From NCBI RefSeq assembly GCF_008634025.1, contig NZ_PDCM01000001.1:248001-312000 (forward strand): DNA of 64,000 bases, in the 5' to 3' direction. The translations under genes were made by a program, and so were the position numbers. Shown in pieces: positions 8,229-16,711 of the stretch (positions are counted from its first letter, which is position 1; every line of letters starts with the position of its first letter). The DNA comes from Streptomyces albofaciens JCM 4342. GTDB taxonomy: Bacteria; Actinomycetota; Actinomycetes; Streptomycetales; Streptomycetaceae. Below the pieces are notes generated by a model. It saw only the letters and a list, made by a program, of their open reading frames with translations. It had not been told where the DNA came from and ran no database searches.

Positions 8229-10019
8229 GTGAACATCACGGGGAAAGCACAGGTGGCGGCCCGGGGCACGGCGCTCCGGGCCGCGGGCGGGCGGGCGTGG
8301 CGGCGTCTGGTCCGCCGGGAGCAGTGGCCGCCGTACCGCGTCTTCGGTGAACTGCTGCTGGCCCTGCTGCTGGGGCTGATCGCGCTCGGTGCGGAGGAGG
8401 TCGCCGGCAGCGGCGAGGCCCGTACGTGGCTGGTGACGGTGGCGGTGATGGCGCTCGCGCCGCTGCGCCGCGCGCTGCCCGGTGCGGTGCTGATCCTCGC
8501 GGCGTCGCTGAGCTGGCTGTTCGTGGGGATATCGGCGCTGCTGATCGTGGCGGGGTGGTCGGCCGGGCGGCGGATCGCGGGCAGCGCGCGGGCGCTGGTG
8601 GTGTTCGCGGTGGCGCTGGTGCTGAGCATGGCGGTGCCCGTGGTGCAGGACCTCCCGCGGGTGTCGCCGGAGAAGCTGATGATCCTGGCGGTGTCCTTCC
8701 TGGCGATAGTGGCCATGCCCGGGATAGCGAGCCGGTACTGGTCCCAGCACCGCACTCTGGTGGACACGCTGCACGCCCAGCGCACACAACTCCTGCGGGA
8801 GAACGCGATGATCGCCCGTCAGACGCAGCTGCGGGAGCGGCAGCGCATCGCGCAGGACATGCACGACAGCCTGGGCCATCAGCTCACCCTGATCGCCGTG
8901 CACACGGGTGCGCTGGAGGTGGACTCCGCGCTCAACGCGCGGCAGCGGGAGGCGGTCGGCGTGCTGCGCGGGGCCTCGGTGGCGGCGATGCGCGAGCTGC
9001 GCGAGGTGGTCGGCCTGCTCCGGGACGAGACGGAGGACGCGGCGGCGGTGCCCCCGCCGGTCGGCGCCGGTACGGCTCCGGACGCGGGGCGGCGCGGGGT
9101 GGCCCAGGTGGACGGGCTGGTGGAGGCGTCGCGCGGCGCGGGGGCGCGAATATCCGTCTCCCGTTCCGGGGAGCCGCGCGCGCTGGCACCGGCCGTCGAC
9201 CGGGCCGCGTACCGCATCGTGCAGGAGGGGCTGACCAACGCGCACAAGCACGCCGCCGGGGCGCCGGTGACGGTGGCGCTGCGGTATGAACCGGATTCGC
9301 TGCTGGTCGAGGTGGTCAACGGGCCGGTGCCGCCGGGTTCGGCCGCCGGTCCCGAGGTCAGTGGCGGGCAGGGGCTGACGGGGCTGCGGGAGCGGGCCCG
9401 GCTGGTCGGCGGCATGGTGCACAGCGGTTCGTTGCCGGACGGCGGTTTCCGGCTCGCCGGGGTGCTGCCGTACGGACCGGTGACGGTGGCGTCGACCGTG
9501 GCGGAGCCGGTGCCACCGCCGCCGGGGCCCGGCACCGGGGACACAGGCTCCGGCGCCGGGCGGCCCGCGGTGCGGGTCGGCAAGGACGGCCGGCCGGTCA
9601 TCGACTGGTCCCGGGTGTACGCGGCCCCGGACACGGCGATGTTCCGCGGGGACGAGCGGCGCAGGGGGTTCGCCGTTGGGTGCGGTCTGGCGGCGGGTGT
9701 GGTCGTGGCCATGGGGGTGCTGACGGCGTGGGGGATGGTGGAGCTGTTCAAGGCGATAGAGGAGGGTTCGGTGTCGCCGGACACGTACGGGCAGTTGCGG
9801 ATCGGCCGGCCGGAGGCGGAGGTCCGTGAGCAGCTGCCGCCGGGGTCGTTCGTGAACAGCGGTCTGAACGACCAGGGGCCCCCGAAGCCGGCGGGCGCGC
9901 GCTGCGAGACGTTCACGTCCACGGAGCCGTCGGCGAGCTGGGAGGAGGAGCGGGCGTTCCGGTTCTGCTTCAAGGACGGGAAGCTGGTGGAGAAGCGGAC
10001 CTTCATGGGGAAGACCTGA
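8229..10019 (+). CDS. NarL-type sensor histidine kinase with extra C-terminal transmembrane domain
   Basis: The N-terminal part (to about residue 165) has several hydrophobic segments. The HisKA_3 box RIAQDMHDSLGHQL places the phosphorylated His near residue 212, and the HATPase N-box EGLTNAHKHA is near 333, ending with GGQGLTGLRERARLVGG. Unlike ordinary members, the protein then continues for about 150 residues: a Pro/Gly linker, one hydrophobic helix near 484-505 (AAGVVVAMGVLTAWGMVELF) and an extracytoplasmic-looking tail with two cysteines. Two starts are possible: GTG 8205 or GTG 8229. I prefer 8229 because TACGCT (8217-8222) sits 6 nt before it, as in leaderless Streptomyces promoters. 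The partner regulator follows at 10104. Confidence 0.9.
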   Translation: MNITGKAQVAARGTALRAAGGRAWRRLVRREQWPPYRVFGELLLALLLGLIALGAEEVAGSGEARTWLVTVAVMALAPLRRALPGAVLILAASLSWLFVGISALLIVAGWSAGRRIAGSARALVVFAVALVLSMAVPVVQDLPRVSPEKLMILAVSFLAIVAMPGIASRYWSQHRTLVDTLHAQRTQLLRENAMIARQTQLRERQRIAQDMHDSLGHQLTLIAVHTGALEVDSALNARQREAVGVLRGASVAAMRELREVVGLLRDETEDAAAVPPPVGAGTAPDAGRRGVAQVDGLVEASRGAGARISVSRSGEPRALAPAVDRAAYRIVQEGLTNAHKHAAGAPVTVALRYEPDSLLVEVVNGPVPPGSAAGPEVSGGQGLTGLRERARLVGGMVHSGSLPDGGFRLAGVLPYGPVTVASTVAEPVPPPPGPGTGDTGSGAGRPAVRVGKDGRPVIDWSRVYAAPDTAMFRGDERRRGFAVGCGLAAGVVVAMGVLTAWGMVELFKAIEEGSVSPDTYGQLRIGRPEAEVREQLPPGSFVNSGLNDQGPPKPAGARCETFTSTEPSASWEEERAFRFCFKDGKLVEKRTFMGKT

Positions 10020-10103
10020 GAGCGGCCGGACGGACCGGCGCGAAACGGGGGGATGATGGCGCTGTCCGTGGGAAGTGTGGGCCGGGCCGGTGCGGGAGTA
10101 CGA

Positions 10104-10790
10104 GTGATCAAGGTGATCGTCGCCGATGACGAGCCGCTCATCCGGGCCGGTATCCGGATGATTCTCACCTCCGCCGGGGACATCTCGGTGGTGGCGGAGG
10201 CGGGGAACGGCAGAGAGGCGGTCGAGGCCGCGCGCGGCCATGGCGCGGACGTGGTGCTGCTGGACATCCAGATGCCGGTGATGGACGGGCTGACGGCGCT
10301 GGCCGAACTGCGCCGTGTGGCGCCGTCCGTGCGGGCGCTGATCCTGACGACGTTCGGTGAGCGGGAGAACGTCCTGCGCGCGATGGGCGAGGGCAGTGCG
10401 GGCTTCCTGCTCAAGGATTCCGCGCCGGACGAGTTGATCCGCGCGGTGCGCGCCGCGGCCGACGGCCACGCCTACATGTCACCGGTGGCGACGCGGCACG
10501 TGGCCGATTCGCTGGTGGCGCGGGGCGGCGACTTCGGCGGGGAGAGCGCTGCGGCCCGTACGGCCCGTCGCGCGGCGGAGGCCGGACGGCGGCTCTCGGT
10601 CCTGACGGAGCGGGAGATGGAGGTGCTGTCCCTGCTCGGCGAGGGACTCTCGAACGCCGACGCGGGCGAGCGCATCCATATGAGCGAGGCGACGGTCAAG
10701 ACGTACGTCAGCCGCATCCTGGCCAAGCTGGGCTGCGAGAACCGGGTCCAGGCGGCGCTGTTGGCGAGGGACGCGGGGTTGGGGGCGTAG
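10104..10790 (+). CDS. NarL/LuxR family response regulator
   Basis: A 228-residue two-component regulator. The receiver domain has the acidic pair in VIVADDEPLIRAG, the phosphorylated Asp in VVLLDIQMPVMDG near residue 54, and the conserved Lys in GFLLKDSAPDEL. The LuxR HTH covers about residues 165-225 (LTEREMEVLSLLGEGLSNAD to TVKTYVSRILAKLG). I chose GTG 10104 because GGGAG (10094-10098) lies 5 nt upstream; the frame is open back to 10053. It is 84 bp downstream of the histidine kinase and surely its partner. Target genes are unknown. Confidence 0.93.
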   Translation: MIKVIVADDEPLIRAGIRMILTSAGDISVVAEAGNGREAVEAARGHGADVVLLDIQMPVMDGLTALAELRRVAPSVRALILTTFGERENVLRAMGEGSAGFLLKDSAPDELIRAVRAAADGHAYMSPVATRHVADSLVARGGDFGGESAAARTARRAAEAGRRLSVLTEREMEVLSLLGEGLSNADAGERIHMSEATVKTYVSRILAKLGCENRVQAALLARDAGLGA

Positions 10791-10822
10791 GGCTTCGGGC
10801 GACCCGGTGCCGGTATGCCGGG

Positions 10823-10847
10823 CGGCCCGGCCTGTGAGGCCGGGCCG
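10823..10847. terminator. Hairpin between convergent response regulator and azoR
   Basis: A perfect 11-bp inverted repeat, CGGCCCGGCCT and AGGCCGGGCCG with a 3-nt loop. It lies between two convergent genes and probably terminates both, although there is no T tract. Confidence 0.6.
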
Positions 10848-10852
10848 TGGGC

Positions 10853-10923
10853 GGTGCGGTGCCGTCAGACGGTGCGGTGCCGTCAGACGTGCGGTGCCGG
10901 CAAGCGGTGCGGTGCCGTCAGGC
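10853..10923. repeat. 18-bp tandem repeat, about four units
   Basis: Two exact copies of GGTGCGGTGCCGTCAGAC lie at 10853-10888, then one degenerate unit, then a near copy at 10906-10923 that overlaps the azoR stop codon. It is likely slippage-prone spacer DNA. Confidence 0.8.
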
Positions 10924-11568
10924 GGCGAGGCGTTCGGCGAGGGCCTTGGCCTTCTCGGCGGCTTCCTGGAAGGCCTGGTCGCGGGAGGCCTCGTACAGCG
11001 GTATGAGTTCCGACATCGCGGGGTTGGTGGGCGCCATCGTCAGCTCGGGGACGATGAAGTCGACCTCCATGCCGAGCAGGGTCCCCAGCACGGCCCGCAG
11101 GTAGGTCTCGACGTAGTCGAGCCCCTCGCGGGGCGTGCCCGGCTTGTAGGAGCCGCCGCGGCTGGCGACGACGGTGACCGGCTTGTCCTTGATGGACGAC
11201 TCCTCACCGGCGGTGCGGCCGATGATGATGATGTGGTCCAGCCATGCCTTGAGCGTGGAGGGGATCGTGATGTTGTACATCGGGGCGCCGATGAGAACCG
11301 CGTCCGCCTTCTCCAGCTCCTCGACCAGCTCAAGGCGGCGCGCGAACGCGGTCTGCTGCTCGGGGGTCAGGGCGTCCGCGTCGGCGAAGGCGGCGGAGAA
11401 GCCGGCGGCGTCGAGGTGGGGCAGCGGGTCCGCGGCGAGGTCGCGGTAGATGACGGTGCCGCCCGGGTGCGCCTCCTCCCATGCCTCGCGGAAGGCGGCG
11501 GTCACCGCGCGGGAAGCGGATCCGTCGGTGGGGAACAGGGAGGAATCGAGGTGCAGAAGCGTGGCCAT
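10918..11568 (-). CDS. azoR: FMN-dependent NADH-azoreductase (AzoR type)
   Basis: A 216-residue flavodoxin-fold quinone/azo reductase that uses FMN and NAD(P)H. Typical features are the N-terminal LLHLDSSLF strand-loop, the flavin-binding GAPMYNITIPSTLKAWLDHI, and VVASRGGSYKPGTPREGLD. I chose ATG 11568 (MATLLHL). It diverges from the HxlR regulator at 11688 across a 119-bp gap, an arrangement common for redox or electrophile-sensing HxlR proteins. A role in quinone or electrophile detoxification is inferred from family and context. Confidence 0.92.
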   Translation of the reverse strand: MATLLHLDSSLFPTDGSASRAVTAAFREAWEEAHPGGTVIYRDLAADPLPHLDAAGFSAAFADADALTPEQQTAFARRLELVEELEKADAVLIGAPMYNITIPSTLKAWLDHIIIIGRTAGEESSIKDKPVTVVASRGGSYKPGTPREGLDYVETYLRAVLGTLLGMEVDFIVPELTMAPTNPAMSELIPLYEASRDQAFQEAAEKAKALAERLAA

Positions 11569-11687
11569 GGGGCGGTCCTTCGTTCGCGGCCGACGCGCGG
11601 CCTGATGAAGAGTTCCGTGCGTTCCTATGTTTAACACAGTAGCTTACTTTTCCGCAGTACCCAACGGTAAGGCAGTACGCTGGTCAC

Positions 11688-12050
11688 ATGGCGGATCACG
11701 GCGAAGGCACCTGCAGGCAGGTCGACACCGGCATGGCACGGGTCTTCGGGCTGCTCGGCAAGCGGTGGACCGGCCTGGTCGTGTCCGTCCTGCTGGAGGG
11801 GCCGGTTTTCTTCGCCGAGCTGCGGCGCGCGGTGCCCGGCATCAGCGAGCGCATGCTCTCGGACCGGCTCACGGAGCTGGCCGAAGCCGGTCTGGTCCTA
11901 CGGGAGGTCGACGGCGGCCCGCCGCTGCGCGTCTCGTACCGGCTGACCGAGGCGGGCCGGGCGCTGGAGCCCGCGCTCAAGGAATTGGGCCGGTGGGCGG
12001 AGGCGTACCTCGTGGAGGGCGGGAAGTGCCCGGCGCGCTTCCGCGAATGA
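11688..12050 (+). CDS. HxlR family transcriptional regulator
   Basis: A 120-residue winged-helix regulator. The HxlR signature is seen in LLGKRWTGLVVSVLLEGPVFFAELRR, SERMLSDRLTELAEAGLV and YRLTEAGRALEPALKELGRW. One cysteine near the N-terminus (GEGTCRQVD) sits where redox-sensing members of this family keep theirs. It diverges from azoR. The gap contains CTTAC (11643-11647) and GTAAG (11667-11671) as a possible inverted repeat. Repression of azoR with induction by electrophiles is a reasonable but untested idea. Confidence 0.92.
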   Translation: MADHGEGTCRQVDTGMARVFGLLGKRWTGLVVSVLLEGPVFFAELRRAVPGISERMLSDRLTELAEAGLVLREVDGGPPLRVSYRLTEAGRALEPALKELGRWAEAYLVEGGKCPARFRE

Positions 12051-12120
12051 GGAAGCGGGGCGTGGGGCGCGCGGGGTGTGCCGGGCGCCCGAGGTGTTCG
12101 AGGTCCGGTGACGGGCGGCC

Positions 12121-12555
12121 TCAGCCGTGGCGCGCCTGGGCGGCGTTGTAGCGCAGCAGGTAGGTCGCGAAGCGGTCCAGGTCCTCCTCGTCCCAGTCGG
12201 CGAGCCGCTCATGGAACGCCTGGCGGCGGCTGGCGGTCACGTTGGCCAGCATCTGCGCGCCCTTGGCCGTGGGGTGCAGCACCTGGACGCGGTGGTCGTC
12301 CGGGTCGACGCGGCGCTCGACGAAGCCGAGTTTCTCCAGGGCGGAGATCTGCCGGCTGACCGTGGACTTGTCCAGGAGGTAGTGCGCGGCGAGGTCGGTC
12401 GCGCGGCATCCCTGCTGGTCGTCGAGGTGTGCCAGCAGTGTGTACGAGACGAGCGACAGCTCCGGGTGCGTACGGGCGGCGGTGGCGCGGGCTCGGCGGG
12501 CGAACGCGGTCATCTCCTGCTGGATGGTCTCGACGGATGTGTCTCTGGGAGCCAC
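12121..12555 (-). CDS. MarR family transcriptional regulator
   Basis: A 144-residue winged-helix repressor. The wHTH lies at about residues 55-105 (RATDLAAHYLLDKSTVSRQI, LEKLGFVERRVDPDDHRVQV), and helical dimerisation segments lie at both ends. The GTG at 12555 is chosen because GAAAGG lies just upstream; the longer frame is antisense to the neighbouring gene. It diverges from the membrane protein at 12658. Two inverted repeats with AGTTGTATA in the 102-bp gap are probable operators for autoregulation and for control of that gene. Confidence 0.92.
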   Translation of the reverse strand: MAPRDTSVETIQQEMTAFARRARATAARTHPELSLVSYTLLAHLDDQQGCRATDLAAHYLLDKSTVSRQISALEKLGFVERRVDPDDHRVQVLHPTAKGAQMLANVTASRRQAFHERLADWDEEDLDRFATYLLRYNAAQARHG

Positions 12556-12576
12556 GGGCTTGCCTTTCGTTGAAGT

Positions 12577-12619
12577 AGTTGTATAGTACAACGTGGAATG
12601 AGAGTTGTATAAGCCAACT
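12577..12619. promoter_or_regulatory. Two MarR-type operator candidates
   Basis: GTTGTATAGTACAAC (12578-12592) and AGTTGTATAAGCCAACT (12603-12619) are imperfect palindromes that share GTTGTATA and start about 26 bp apart. They lie in the gap between the divergent marR and membrane-protein genes, an unusually AT-rich patch for this chromosome. Confidence 0.65.
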
Positions 12620-12657
12620 ACTCGAAGCTGAGCGACTAGCTTGAGAAGGCACGACGC

Positions 12658-13962
12658 ATGAGTTCGGTCCGACGTCCCGACCACCACCGCCCTGATCACC
12701 GAGCCGATCTGCGGCACGTCCTCACCCACCTGATCACCCCGCTGCTGATGTGCGCCGGGATGGGCCTGGCCTACCTGGGCGCGTTCGCGCACCCCGAGCC
12801 GCACCACCTGCCGGTCGCGGTCGTCGGTTCGGGATCCCAGGCGCAGGTGCTGGCCCAGTCGATGAACGACAAGGCGCACGGCGGTCTGGACGTACGCACT
12901 GTCGCCAGCCGGGCCGAGGCCGTGGACCAGCTCAAGCACCAGGAGATCTTCGGCGCGTATGTGATGGACACGCACGCGTCCGGCGACGGCGCGTCCGGCG
13001 CGAAGAGCGGCGGCGCCCCGGCCGGGAAGGCGGGCGGTGCTTCGCCCGGGAAGGCGGGCGGTGCTTCGGCGTCCTCCGCCGGTGCTTCGGCGTCCGCGGC
13101 CGCGGCCAAGGGCGGCGGGGCCGAGCCGGTGCCCGAGCTCGTGGTCGCGACGGCCGGGTCCGACACCACGGCGTCCGTGGTGCAGAAGATCTTCACACCC
13201 GTCGCGGCCCAGCAGGGTGTGCCGCTCAAGGTCACCGATGTCGCCCCGCCGGCCGAGGACGACCCGACGGCCCAGGGTCTCTTCTTCCTGATGGTCGCGA
13301 TCAGCATCGGCTCGTACGCGTCGGTCGCGGTGATCGGCGGTGCCGGTGCCGTGCTGCCGATCCGGATGCGCGCGATGCTGGCGGTCGGCACCTCCTTCGT
13401 GGTCAGCATTCTCGGGACGCTGTTCGCGGGGCCGGTCTTCCACCTCGTCGACCACGGTCTGTGGGGGCTGTGGAGCATGGCCTGGCTGTACTCGGCGGGC
13501 ATCCTGCTGATCGGCACCGGGCTGCACACCTTCCTCAAGCGCTGGACCACGCTGGGCGTGATGGCGCTGTTCGTGATGCTCAACTTCACCTCGGCGGGCG
13601 GCGTCTTCCGCCCCGAGCTCCAGAACGGTTTCTTCGCCTCCCTGCACGCGTTCTGGAACGGCGCCGGATTCGTGGAGGGCGTCCGCAGCCATGTCTACTT
13701 CGACGGCAACGGGCTGGCCGGGCACGTCTGGACGCTGGTGCTGTGGCTGGTCGTGGGCTTCGTGATGGTCGGTGTCGCGGCCCTGGCCGAGGCACGCCGG
13801 CGGCGCGCGGCCGATAACGCGGCGGCGAACGCGACGGCCGTGGCGGCTGCCGCGGTGGCTGCCACGGTGCCGGAACGCCGTCCGGCCCACGCCGCGACCA
13901 GCGCGAACGGCGAGAGCGCGGCCGCCGTCGAGGAGGAGATGGAAGAGGCGGTCGGCGTCTGA
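12658..13962 (+). CDS. Predicted membrane protein, YhgE/Pip or ABC-2-permease-like
   Basis: This 434-residue protein has one N-terminal helix (LITPLLMCAGMGLAYLGAF), then a large soluble domain at about 40-205 interrupted by an Ala/Gly/Ser low-complexity insert (about 105-155), then five or so hydrophobic segments from about 210 to 380, and an Ala-rich charged tail. One helix followed by an exported domain and a helix bundle recalls the YhgE/Pip and ABC-2 permease families (DUF3533-like). No ATPase lies nearby. Divergence from a MarR gene suggests drug or solvent export. The exact family was not confirmed. Confidence 0.75.
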   Translation: MSSVRRPDHHRPDHRADLRHVLTHLITPLLMCAGMGLAYLGAFAHPEPHHLPVAVVGSGSQAQVLAQSMNDKAHGGLDVRTVASRAEAVDQLKHQEIFGAYVMDTHASGDGASGAKSGGAPAGKAGGASPGKAGGASASSAGASASAAAAKGGGAEPVPELVVATAGSDTTASVVQKIFTPVAAQQGVPLKVTDVAPPAEDDPTAQGLFFLMVAISIGSYASVAVIGGAGAVLPIRMRAMLAVGTSFVVSILGTLFAGPVFHLVDHGLWGLWSMAWLYSAGILLIGTGLHTFLKRWTTLGVMALFVMLNFTSAGGVFRPELQNGFFASLHAFWNGAGFVEGVRSHVYFDGNGLAGHVWTLVLWLVVGFVMVGVAALAEARRRRAADNAAANATAVAAAAVAATVPERRPAHAATSANGESAAAVEEEMEEAVGV

Positions 13963-13991
13963 GCCGACGGCGCCCGGAACGTGCCCCCGGC

Positions 13992-14050
13992 TTTTCCACA
14001 ACCCCGCTACAGAGAGTTATCCACAGGCCCTGCCGCGAGGCGGGGCCTGT
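13992..14050. promoter_or_regulatory. DnaA-box-like elements and a terminator-like hairpin
   Basis: TTATCCACA at 14017-14025 matches a perfect DnaA box, and TTTTCCACA lies at 13992-14000. A hairpin (ACAGGCCC 14023-14030 with GGGCCTGT 14043-14050) overlaps the box and may end the upstream membrane-protein transcript. The 14-mer GAGTTATCCACAGG is the exact reverse complement of the element at 22091. Confidence 0.6.
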
Positions 14051-14183
14051 CTGTACCGTCGTGCACACGCGGCGGAGACAGCGCCCGGCGACCGGCGGTC
14101 GAGGGGGTTCTGTCGACGTTCCGACGCGGCCGGACGACCGGGTCCGGTGACGATGCACGGAACGCAGGGGGAGGTGGCACGCG

Positions 14184-15602
14184 ATGTCGCGGTTGCCGTA
14201 CGTACCGGGCTTCGCCGAGCCGGCGGAGCGGGGGACGTCGCCGAAGGCGGTCGGCAAGGCGCTCCGGGAGCGGACGCCACGCTCCGCACAGGGCCGGTTC
14301 GCACCCGACGCCGGGCGGCCGGACGTGGTGACGACGGTCGAGGAGTCCAACGCCGGCCGCCTTCCGGACCTGGTGCCGATACGGGTCGGACGCATGGCGG
14401 CGAGCCCCTTCGCCTTCCTGCGCGGATCCGCGGGGCTGATGGCGTACGACCTCATGAACAGCCCCGTGACCGGCATCGGTGCGCAGATATGCGGTGACGC
14501 GCACGCGGGCAACTTCGGCCTCTACGGCGACGCCCGCGGCAAGCTGGTGATGGACCTCAACGACTTCGACGAGACCCTGTACGGGCCCTGGGAATGGGAC
14601 CTGAAGCGGCTCGCGGCCTCGCTGGTGCTGGCCGGCCGGGAGGCCGGGGCCGGTGAGAAACAGTGCCGGGAAGCGGCCCTGGACGCGGCCGGCGCATACC
14701 GGCGCACAATGCGGCTGCTGGCAGGCATGCCGGCCGCCGACGCCTGGAACGCGATAGCCGACGAGCAACTGGTCTCGTACGCCGACGCCCGTGACCTGCT
14801 GGGCACCCTGGAACGGGTGGCGGCCAAGGCGCGCAAGAACACCAGCGCCCGCTTCGCGGCGAAGTCGACCGAGCGCATACCCGAAGGCGGCAAGCGCTTC
14901 GTGGACGCCCCACCCGTACTGCGCCGCATACCGGACGCGGAGGCCGCCGCGGTCGCCGCATCGCTCACCGGCTATCTGGACACCCTGCCGGCGGATCGGC
15001 TCCCGCTGATGGCCAGGTACGAGGTGCAGGACGTGGCGTTCCGGGTGGTGGGCACGGGAAGCGTGGGCCTGCGCTCCTACGTGGTCCTGCTGCTCGACCA
15101 CCGCGGCGAGCCCTTGGTACTCCAGGTGAAGGAGGCACGCAGCTCAGCCCTGGCACCGTACGCGGAAAAGGCCGGCTTCCCCGCTCCGCCGGTAGGACAC
15201 GAGGGCCGACGCATCGTACGCGGCCAGCGACGCATGCAGGTCGTCAGCGACAACCTGCTGGGGTGGACGACGGTTCACGAGCCGGGGGTGGGGGAGGGGG
15301 CGGGGGCGGGGAGGCCCCACCAGGTGCGGCAGTTCCGGAACCGGAAGGGCAGCGTCGACCCCGCCGCCCTCCCCGGTGACCAGATCGACGACTACGCACG
15401 CATGACGGGCGCCTTGCTGGCCCGAGCTCATGCGCACAGTGCCGATCCACGTCTGGTCGCGGGGTACTGCGGCAAGGGTGACGCGGTGGACGAGGCGGTG
15501 GCCGGGTTCGCGGTGGCCTACGCGGATCGTACGGAGGCGGATCACGCGGAATTGGTCGCGGCGATACGGAAGGGGCGGATAGCCGCGGAGACGGGGGTCT
15601 GA
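14184..15602 (+). CDS. DUF2252 domain protein
   Basis: A 472-residue member of DUF2252, a family distantly like aminoglycoside/choline kinases. The call rests on VRMAASPFAFLRGSA-type sequence near residue 75, then ICGDAHAGNFGLYGDARG with a kinase-like catalytic-loop look, and DLNDFDETLYGPWEWDLKRL, which resembles a metal-binding D-F-D motif. Further conserved segments are GTGSVGLRSYVVLL and VLQVKEARSSAL. The start at 14184 (MSRLPYVPG) has GGGGGAGG upstream. The substrate is unknown for this family, and the neighbours do not help. Confidence 0.88.
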   Translation: MSRLPYVPGFAEPAERGTSPKAVGKALRERTPRSAQGRFAPDAGRPDVVTTVEESNAGRLPDLVPIRVGRMAASPFAFLRGSAGLMAYDLMNSPVTGIGAQICGDAHAGNFGLYGDARGKLVMDLNDFDETLYGPWEWDLKRLAASLVLAGREAGAGEKQCREAALDAAGAYRRTMRLLAGMPAADAWNAIADEQLVSYADARDLLGTLERVAAKARKNTSARFAAKSTERIPEGGKRFVDAPPVLRRIPDAEAAAVAASLTGYLDTLPADRLPLMARYEVQDVAFRVVGTGSVGLRSYVVLLLDHRGEPLVLQVKEARSSALAPYAEKAGFPAPPVGHEGRRIVRGQRRMQVVSDNLLGWTTVHEPGVGEGAGAGRPHQVRQFRNRKGSVDPAALPGDQIDDYARMTGALLARAHAHSADPRLVAGYCGKGDAVDEAVAGFAVAYADRTEADHAELVAAIRKGRIAAETGV

Positions 15603-15633
15603 ACGGGGGCGGCCCGGGCCGTAGGGTGGCCGG

Positions 15634-16701
15634 GTGACGAACTCGCAGGCGGAGAACGCGCAGGACGGCCAGGACCCCCATGCTGACCACGGGACCGCGG
15701 GCTTCGCGGGTTCTGCGGGGGTGACCGATCAGGGGGTCCCGGCTTCCCCGGCCGGGCACGGTCAGGACGGTTTGTACGTTTCGCAGGAGAGCCAGGATCG
15801 TGAGGGGGCGTACGCCGCGAACCACGGCTCTCCCGGCGCGCACCCCTCACAGCAGCCCGACACCCCGCCACACGCCGATACCCCGCCCCACACCAGCTCC
15901 CCGTCCCATCCCACCCCCGACGAGCAAGCGGCTGCCACGCGGCGGTTGGCGCAGGCGGTGGAGGCCGCTGAGCAGGCGTTGATCGAGTTCGAGATCGCGG
16001 TGGAGACCTTCCGAGTGGAGGTGGAGAACTTCTCGCGGCTGCACCATCAGCGCCTCGGCCCGATGTACGCGCGGCTGGACGAGCTGGATGCCCAGATCGC
16101 CGAGGCGGTCGCGGCCCGTACGGGTGATCCCGAGGATGTGCGCAAGGCCCACGAGGCGCGGGCGGCGGTGCTGCCGATGCCCGACGTGGAGGAGCTGTTC
16201 CACGGCTGGGTGGGGTCCGAGGGGCTGTATCCGGAGGCTCAGGCGATGCTCAACGAGCAGCCGGTCAGCCCGCCGCAGAAGGTGCGGCCGAGCGAGGAGG
16301 CCCGGCGGATCTACCGTGACCTGGTGCGCAAGGCGCACCCCGACCTGGCACGGGACGAGGCCGAGCGCGCTCGCCGGGACGCCTTCATCGTGCGGGTCAA
16401 CGCGGCGTACGGGGCCGGGGACGAGGCCGCGCTGAGCGAGCTGGCCCGCGAGTGGGCGGCCGGTCCGGTCCCGCAGGAGCAGCGGCCGAGCGAGAGCGAG
16501 GAGCTGTACGCGCGGCTGGAGTGGCTGGCGGAGCGCAAGGAGATGCTGGCCGCGATGGTCACCGAGATGGAGCAGAGCGCGATCGGCGCGATGATCAAGA
16601 TGGCGCCGGACGACCCGGACGCGCTGCTCAACGAGATCGCCGAGAAGCTGCTCGCGGATGTGGCGGAGCGCGAGGCATATCTCGCGCAGCTGGTCGGGTA
16701 G
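15634..16701 (+). CDS. J-domain-like protein with disordered N-terminus
   Basis: A 355-residue protein. Residues 1-95 are polar, Gly/His/Pro/Thr-rich and probably disordered. An acidic coiled coil follows at about 100-170. A J-domain-like segment at about 215-270 has the HPD tripeptide in VRKAHPDLARDEAERARRDA and a following VNAAYGAGDEAAL helix. The C-terminus is another charged helix. There is no Gly/Phe region and no zinc finger, so it is not DnaJ itself. It starts at GTG 15634 and lies 31 bp after the DUF2252 gene and 10 bp before the rhodanese gene. An Hsp70 co-chaperone role is inferred only from the HPD motif. Confidence 0.8.
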   Translation: MTNSQAENAQDGQDPHADHGTAGFAGSAGVTDQGVPASPAGHGQDGLYVSQESQDREGAYAANHGSPGAHPSQQPDTPPHADTPPHTSSPSHPTPDEQAAATRRLAQAVEAAEQALIEFEIAVETFRVEVENFSRLHHQRLGPMYARLDELDAQIAEAVAARTGDPEDVRKAHEARAAVLPMPDVEELFHGWVGSEGLYPEAQAMLNEQPVSPPQKVRPSEEARRIYRDLVRKAHPDLARDEAERARRDAFIVRVNAAYGAGDEAALSELAREWAAGPVPQEQRPSESEELYARLEWLAERKEMLAAMVTEMEQSAIGAMIKMAPDDPDALLNEIAEKLLADVAEREAYLAQLVG

Positions 16702-16711
16702 CGTCGGACCC

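Noticed and set aside
6846..10469. 1207-residue leftward open frame
   Set aside because: It is antisense to the MFS, kinase and regulator genes; its sequence is Pro/Arg/Thr-rich as expected for a GC-rich shadow frame, with no domain or start signal. Only the extreme left end touches the lysR region, in another frame.
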